A stretch of 64,000 bases of DNA from Megamerina dolium (lineage: Eukaryota > Arthropoda > Insecta > Diptera > Megamerinidae): assembly GCA_963854835.1 (NCBI GenBank), contig OY978528.1, positions 31,541,335 through 31,605,334 of the forward strand. The letters are read 5' to 3'. Of the stretch, positions 58,690 through 64,000 are shown one piece after another (the stretch's first letter is position 1; each line of letters begins with the position of its first letter). A program made the translations under genes and the position numbers. The notes beneath the pieces were generated by a model. That model searched no databases. It was not told the origin of the DNA and was given only the letters and a program-made list of their open reading frames with translations.

Positions 58690-60285
58690 CAATAATATTT
58701 GTTGTTTTTTGCGACGAGAAGGTAACCAAATGGTTGACCAATTGATTGTTGTCACAATTACGAAGTATACCACCTCATGCACTTAAGAAGGTCACCCTAA
58801 TACATGAATATTTTAATCTACCCCGGAGCTACAGTAGCCTTATTTCGAATTGGGGACGTAGTTTGCCTTTGCCAGCCTTTACTCATTTTAATCAGTGTCC
58901 TGATCCAACTTATTTTGCTGAAGAAAGTATTCCATGTATTCCATTAATTCCATGAATTCCATTTTCTCAATTATAGTTTCCTCTGCTTGAGGATAAATTC
59001 ACCTTTTTAAACTTTTTGCTCGTTTCGACATATTTCACACCAATTTTCACTGATATATATACACTCTGGATCGTCTGTATCCAAGGCCTGAAAAAAATTG
59101 ACTGAAGCAGTAAATCATCACACCAAATTTGATGTGTATATTCCAGTTTTTCTGTCATATCTATCATATCCGCTCTTTTATTTTGTATACATTTCTTGTT
59201 GGAGTTTCCATCTTATTCGTAGCTTTTCTTTTGCCAAATCAACAGGTAATATTCCGCTCACCACTAATAATGTTGCCTCCAACACTGTCCGTTTTGATGA
59301 CACCACACTCACGGCTGTAATCCTTTAGATGCTAGCACTTTCAGTATATTTACCACCTACAGCGCATCTTTGCATATTTCACGCAAATAAAGTATGTAGA
59401 TCATCATCAGCTGCCATCAGAAACTTTATTTGTCTCTGTGTTGAACTATCAATGTTTACTATTAACTTACTCAATGATGCTGTGCCCTGCGCTGGTTTAT
59501 TCGAGTCCTGTCGCCGGTATAATACGTAAGTGTGCGATCTATCAAGTAACTGCGCGTGATTGTATATATATTCTGTCTGATCGACAGATCTCCAGGTTTT
59601 TCTACTGGGTTCTTTATCTTGGTTCGAAAAGTCAATCAAATAATGGCCTCAATGCTTTTGGATCTAACTTTACTTAATTCTGCAAATGCAGCTTCTCCTA
59701 GGTGGATTTTGTATATTTAATAACCGCAGCACAGTTTTGTGCTGAGCACCTGCTTGTAATTTTAAGTTATTATAATCTCTTCGTTTGATGTGATGTCTCG
59801 ACCAGCTGATCCTAGTTTTTGTGTAAAAAAGTATACCGAGGGTATTTCCCCGTTTTCAATTTCAAAAGTAATGGCTTGAGCGTCTCGATTACGATTTTAT
59901 AGCCAAAACTTCATAGAGCTCTCCCATTTGTTCTTCTGACTTTATACTCCTCTGTTTCAGCTATGGCGTCTCTAAGTCTTGTCATGTCATGAGACCTTTT
60001 CTTCTGTGCCTGTGCATTCTATCAGCAAACATCCTTTGGTAATATTTCTCATAGTCTGATGAGATCTACCGAACTACCGACATATCTATGACGTTTGAGT
60101 AGCAGCCAATTTGGGTGCCTATTATCAAATTCCTAAATAGTTTTCAAGAACTCTCTTATCCTCTAGTGCTCTGTATAATTTCTGCAATAGTGTCCTCACA
60201 AAATAGGTCTTCTGAAAGGAGTGATGTTTCTAACATTTGTAACTGCGAAGTATAGACGCGTAGCCGGCGTTTCGACTCACAACGT
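58690..60285 (-). mobile_element. Old R1-type LINE remnant
   Basis: The 3' UTR at about 58710-58850 matches by eye that of the element at 48476-51636 ('gaggtaac...aaatggctgacc' type opening and 'ctaccccgga'). Minus-strand coding pieces include GVSGILPVDLAKEKL-type reading (59280-59200), YNHAQLLDRSHTYVLYRRQD (59560-59490) and upstream fragments to about 60280. It is far more decayed than the 48476 copy. Boundaries are approximate. Confidence 0.68.
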
Positions 60286-60827
60286 TTTGTTCACCAATTT
60301 CTCTGTAACTGAACTTGATAGAGTGATTTCATACACATATTAAATGTCTATGGAAAAAACCCATATAACCAACATAAAGAGAGGAAGGGGGAACAAACAG
60401 TTTAAATTCTTTCATACAGTGTTATTGCTATGTTCAATGTTCAGTGATCAAATTATATAAGATTTTTTTTTACATTCTACTATTCATATTAATCTAAGTG
60501 TAATAATATTATAAGTACACTTGCACATATTTTACACACCCCATGGGCTCATAAATATTTTTATTTGTGATTTTTCTTATGCCTATGTATGTGTAACACA
60601 CACATATATATATATATATATTGTATGTATATACGTACAAAATATTTATCAAATCTATTAAATATCTAATAAAATTGTATCTTAAAAAATGTATTTGTTG
60701 TCTTAAAAATAGCATTATAAATTGTACGTGCATCACATACATTAGATATATATACATATATTTGTTTGTATTTGTTGTTGTTCTTACTCCATATATTTCG
60801 TCAGAGTACACATGCATGCGTATATTA
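60286..60827. other. Intergenic sequence, no feature seen
   Basis: AT-rich sequence with a TA run at about 60604-60621. The long minus-strand open frame from 61123 to 60509 is Tyr/Ile-rich and not convincing. Confidence 0.5.
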
Positions 60828-60997
60828 GGGCGTGTGAAATTATTATAACGAAAAATATCGTGACAAATCGTATAGCCAAAGTAAAAAAAGACTATCAACG
60901 ATTCTAAGAATTTTGCCAAAAAATCCATAGGCTTAGTTTCTTTTAGGAGTTTCCGTTTTTTCACTATATGTTTTTTAGCAACAAATGTAACACGCCC
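60828..60997. mobile_element. Candidate 170-bp MITE
   Basis: TA, then GGGCGTGT at the left and ACACGCCC then TA at the right (60826-60827 and 60998-60999). The inverted match weakens after about 10 bp, so this is a candidate only. Confidence 0.45.
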
Positions 60998-62312
60998 TAT
61001 TATGTATAGAAACAAATATAAAATCTTATTAAATTTTGAAAAGTACCAAAATATTAGATTATCTACTGCAGTAAAATGCGTAGCAATACACACGTAGTAT
61101 GTAGATGATTCAAAAGGTGTCACTTCACTTTATATTGTCAAAACGTGGTATATTTTGACAAAATTACGTTTATGAATAAAGGGTAGGAAATCGACTGATT
61201 TATTTGTGAATAAAATATTATTTTGACTATCTCACACATTTCAGCATGAAATGTTGTCAGTATCATATTACTGCGGGTGTACCAATTTGATCGATTTACT
61301 CTTGAACATGGCTGCAAAATGTTGACTACTTAATACCAAAATCACAGAAACAGTGAAATTTTTGAAAGAAAATGGGGAACATGACAATAAAACATTAAGT
61401 TGTATGGCACTCTAAAAATAAAAAAAAATAAAATTTTTTTTTATTTAAAAAAAACCAACCGATGGCTCAACATTTATTCTGACCTTGCAAGTGGCTACGT
61501 AAATATTGTATGTAAATACATACGAACATTAGAGTAAGATTTTATGAATCATTCAATATGTATAGTCATACATTTAATGTACATAATATTTTATAGCATC
61601 CTTATGACAAATTTAACGGTGATACAACGTGATAAAAGAATGATTGAAATAATCTAGAATGTACACATGTTATACAATGATGATAATGATCTCTTCTATA
61701 AATCCGCCTTAACACTTGCATTTCGATGACATTTATTTATCATTAATATAATTTCTTGGCTTGTAAGAAACTAAAATTATACATTTCTTTTAACAAAATT
61801 CGATAATTACAATAAAAAAAAATTAACACAATTTAAAAGCTTATAGTTGGCTTAAAACAAGAAAATAAAAATAAAATTTACTTTTATTTTATAAAAAAGA
61901 CACATTTGAGGCCCTTTGTGTTTCCCAATTCTTTCGGGATCTTCCCGTAAGTGGTTTTCCCAGCTAAATGGATGTGAACCAGTTTTGTTCGAAATACCTA
62001 AGTCACTCAAAAGGTAGACTTTGTCATTTCGACGAAGTTTGTTTTCGTTAGCTGCAAAAAAGCACTTACGTTACGATCACGTCCCTTAAGGTCAGCTCAA
62101 CTTTAAAGCACATTTCAAACTAACGTAACTGCAAAAGAGAGTCTAATATGACAAGAGAATGGAGAGAAAAATGGAAATAGAGCAACAGTGTTCGTCGAAT
62201 CGACGAAGACTACCCTTTCAGGGTTATACATTATTATGTACTATAATGGAATATTTTTCTCCCAAACAATTAATGTTTTAATTAATAATCAATATTAATA
62301 AATAATTAATAT
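60998..62312. other. Intergenic sequence, no feature assigned
   Basis: No gene recognised. The part at 61906-62230 is less AT-rich and may be part of an unknown repeat, but nothing in it could be identified. Confidence 0.45.
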
Positions 62313-62676
62313 GTGCCGTAGCTCAGTGGTTAGTGTGTTCGCCTTCTGATCTGTAGGTCGTGGTTCAATACCCGGCTGATGCATAACAAATTTAATATCG
62401 AAAAGATTTTTCTTTCGAACGGTACCCACCTGTCGGTAAGCAATTGGCAATTCTTCCGACAGTACCAACTTGCCATGAAAAAGCTTTTAAAAAGAACTCT
62501 GTGACAAAGATCAGAAAAAGTGATGTCACAAGTGTTCTGCCGTCCGAAACCGGCTAAAATAAGTAGGTCCATTCTAATACTGTCCAAAATTTAAGACGCA
62601 CAACAGTAATGGAAGAGAAGCTCGGCCCATGAGCCCTTTGGGGCTTTAAGTGCCACATATTTATTTATTTTTTTAT
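62313..62676 (+). mobile_element. tRNA-derived SINE, copy E (full length)
   Basis: The best copy of the family. It starts GTGCCGTAGCTCAGTGG with the A box TAGCTCAGTGG at 62319-62329 and the B box GGTTCAATACC at 62362-62372, the arrangement of an internal RNA polymerase III promoter. The head resembles a tRNA; the anticodon-loop position reads CTTCTGA, which suggests an Arg (UCU) type ancestor, tentatively. The body has a hairpin-forming pair CTGTCGG and CCGACAG. The 3' end is AGTGCCACATATTTATTT then an A/T tail. A target duplication could not be fixed because the flanks are AT-rich. Confidence 0.9.
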
Positions 62677-63934
62677 TAATAAATATATGCAAGTATATGC
62701 AACTATTATGTTAAAAAAAAAACAATCTAAAAACACATTAATAAACCAAAAACTAATTACTTTTTCAAATGGTTCACAAGAAGTCAAATGAAATTGATTC
62801 AAAACCGTAAATTATACAATATATTTAGTGGTTAATTCTTGTTTAATTAATGAAATCGTAACGATAAGTTTTTATATTAAATTTGTTATTTTCTCGTTTT
62901 TGTTTAAAACTCATTATATTCAATTATTCTCTACTATACTTTAAGATGCATAGGTACATATTCGTATTACAATTATAGCGATTACATACATGCTGCTACT
63001 GCCTATTATCAATGCGTAGCATATTAGTTGCGCTTTAATGAACTTTAAGCTATGAACTATTGTAATCCACTGTCAAATCGCTGTTGAAATGAATTATGAT
63101 GGCAGTGTTGATCAAATATTTTGGCATAGCAATTATTTATGTAAATGATTTTGAACACATCTATGTGGATATGCTTGACTCCCATATTGTGATGTACTCC
63201 CATATTGTGCTTATTAAAATTATAGATATTTATGTAAACGCATACATTCGATGCGAACCTACAGTGGCTACTGATATAATTTAATATAAGAAATTTTTTA
63301 AATCAAGTAAAATATATTTCATTTATACTGCTATTGTTGTGTTGTGATTATTTGTGCTTCTGCTCATGCTGATATAACCTTGCATACTTTAAATTTAATT
63401 TAATTCAATGTTTGTTTTTTGTATACTCAAGTAGCAGGTTTTTATATAAAGTGCATATATACACATTATATTTATACGTACATTAAGATTAATGTTTCTA
63501 ATCATATTTTTATGTGCTCGTAAAAAGAAAATATCCTTGTAAAATATTTCATAATTATTATGGTTATTTTTCATATGAATTTAATTATATGTTTTACTTA
63601 TCATGGCATGGGTTATACAAGTAAACTTGGATTAAAAGAATAATAGAGTTGTTAAGCTATCGTTAAAAATATAAGCCTAGACTATTGCAACTTGTTATTG
63701 TAAATTTATTGCTCACGTCTAGTACTACGTAGTATGGTTGATCAAACACCCATTTGTATATACATATGTAGTCACATATATTGTATATTGGAATGTTGAA
63801 AATTTATGAAGAAATCGTTTCAAATTTAAACTGACATTATTTTTAATATACATTTAACACATTTCATGCAATTACACCTTAAGTAATATTGAATTTAATA
63901 CTAAAACAGGGGTTTGAATATAACGTAATGTGGA
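62677..63934. other. Intergenic sequence, no feature seen
   Basis: AT-rich, no recognised gene or mobile element. Confidence 0.5.
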
Positions 63935-64000
63935 AGACCAAACCTCCGGTGGAAAGACCAAGTACTGGAGAACCTGACGGCACTTGGAATTTCTAACTGG
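63935..64000 (+). mobile_element. RTE-like LINE 3' end, cut by the window
   Basis: Reads KPPVERPSTGEPDGTWNF then stop. It shares GACCAAGTACTGGAGAACCT with the LINE remnant end near 25740-25770 (reverse complement). The upstream part is not recognisable, and the rest lies beyond base 64000. Confidence 0.6.

Noticed and set aside
60509..61123. 204-codon minus-strand open frame
   Set aside because: Tyr/Ile-rich, overlaps a TA run and the candidate MITE, and shows no domain or conserved block.
62313..62384. Functional tRNA gene
   Set aside because: The A and B boxes are good, but the anticodon and acceptor stems do not pair properly and the same head recurs attached to the repeat body elsewhere.

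Overview
The window looks like a piece of nuclear chromosome from a higher fly (Schizophora). A tephritid fruit fly is my best guess, but the sequence does not prove it. The base composition is very AT-rich, microsatellites are frequent, introns are long, and there is one recognisable host gene in a dense field of old transposable elements.

The host gene is the homeobox gene Dbx on the minus strand. Four coding exons join in frame: 20772-19896, 11872-11318, 10909-10805 and 10730-10627. Together they encode about 547 residues: two eh1-type Groucho-binding motifs, a cysteine cluster, a long acidic tract, His/Gln/Asn-rich runs, and homeodomain residues 1-44. The recognition helix must lie on an exon to the left of base 1, so bases 1-10626 are intron. 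Intron 1 (11873-19895) is about 8 kb and is full of transposons.

Transposons inside Dbx: a mariner remnant (1690-2480), a mauritiana-type mariner with both ends and its TA target duplication (2834-4058), an RTE-like LINE tail (4240-4575), a Tc1-like DD34E element ending in a TA microsatellite (about 5630-7099), a tRNA-derived SINE (9614-9975), a DD41D-type element (13548-14459), two RTE-like LINE remnants (14701-16380 and 17823-18998), the first interrupted by a TTAA-flanked element (15010-15712), and a second SINE fragment (19010-19183).

Upstream of Dbx (20.8-64 kb) I found no convincing host gene. This part holds two DD41D/VS-type elements (23881-25193; 32142-33656), the second rebuilt so that both of its ends are the element's 3' end. 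It also holds LINE remnants of RTE, Jockey and R1 type, several mariner remnants and deletion derivatives, three more SINEs, a decayed BEL/Pao gag (52788-53952) and small MITE candidates. The clearest nested stack is at 48082-52069: an internally deleted R1-type LINE with a 15-bp target duplication sits inside a PIF/Harbinger-like MITE, which sits inside one copy of a duplicated 79-bp sequence whose other copy preserves the empty site.

The most notable candidate is the SINE family: five copies, a tRNA-like head with A and B boxes, and target duplications around three of them. All family assignments come from reading motifs by eye; no database search was run.
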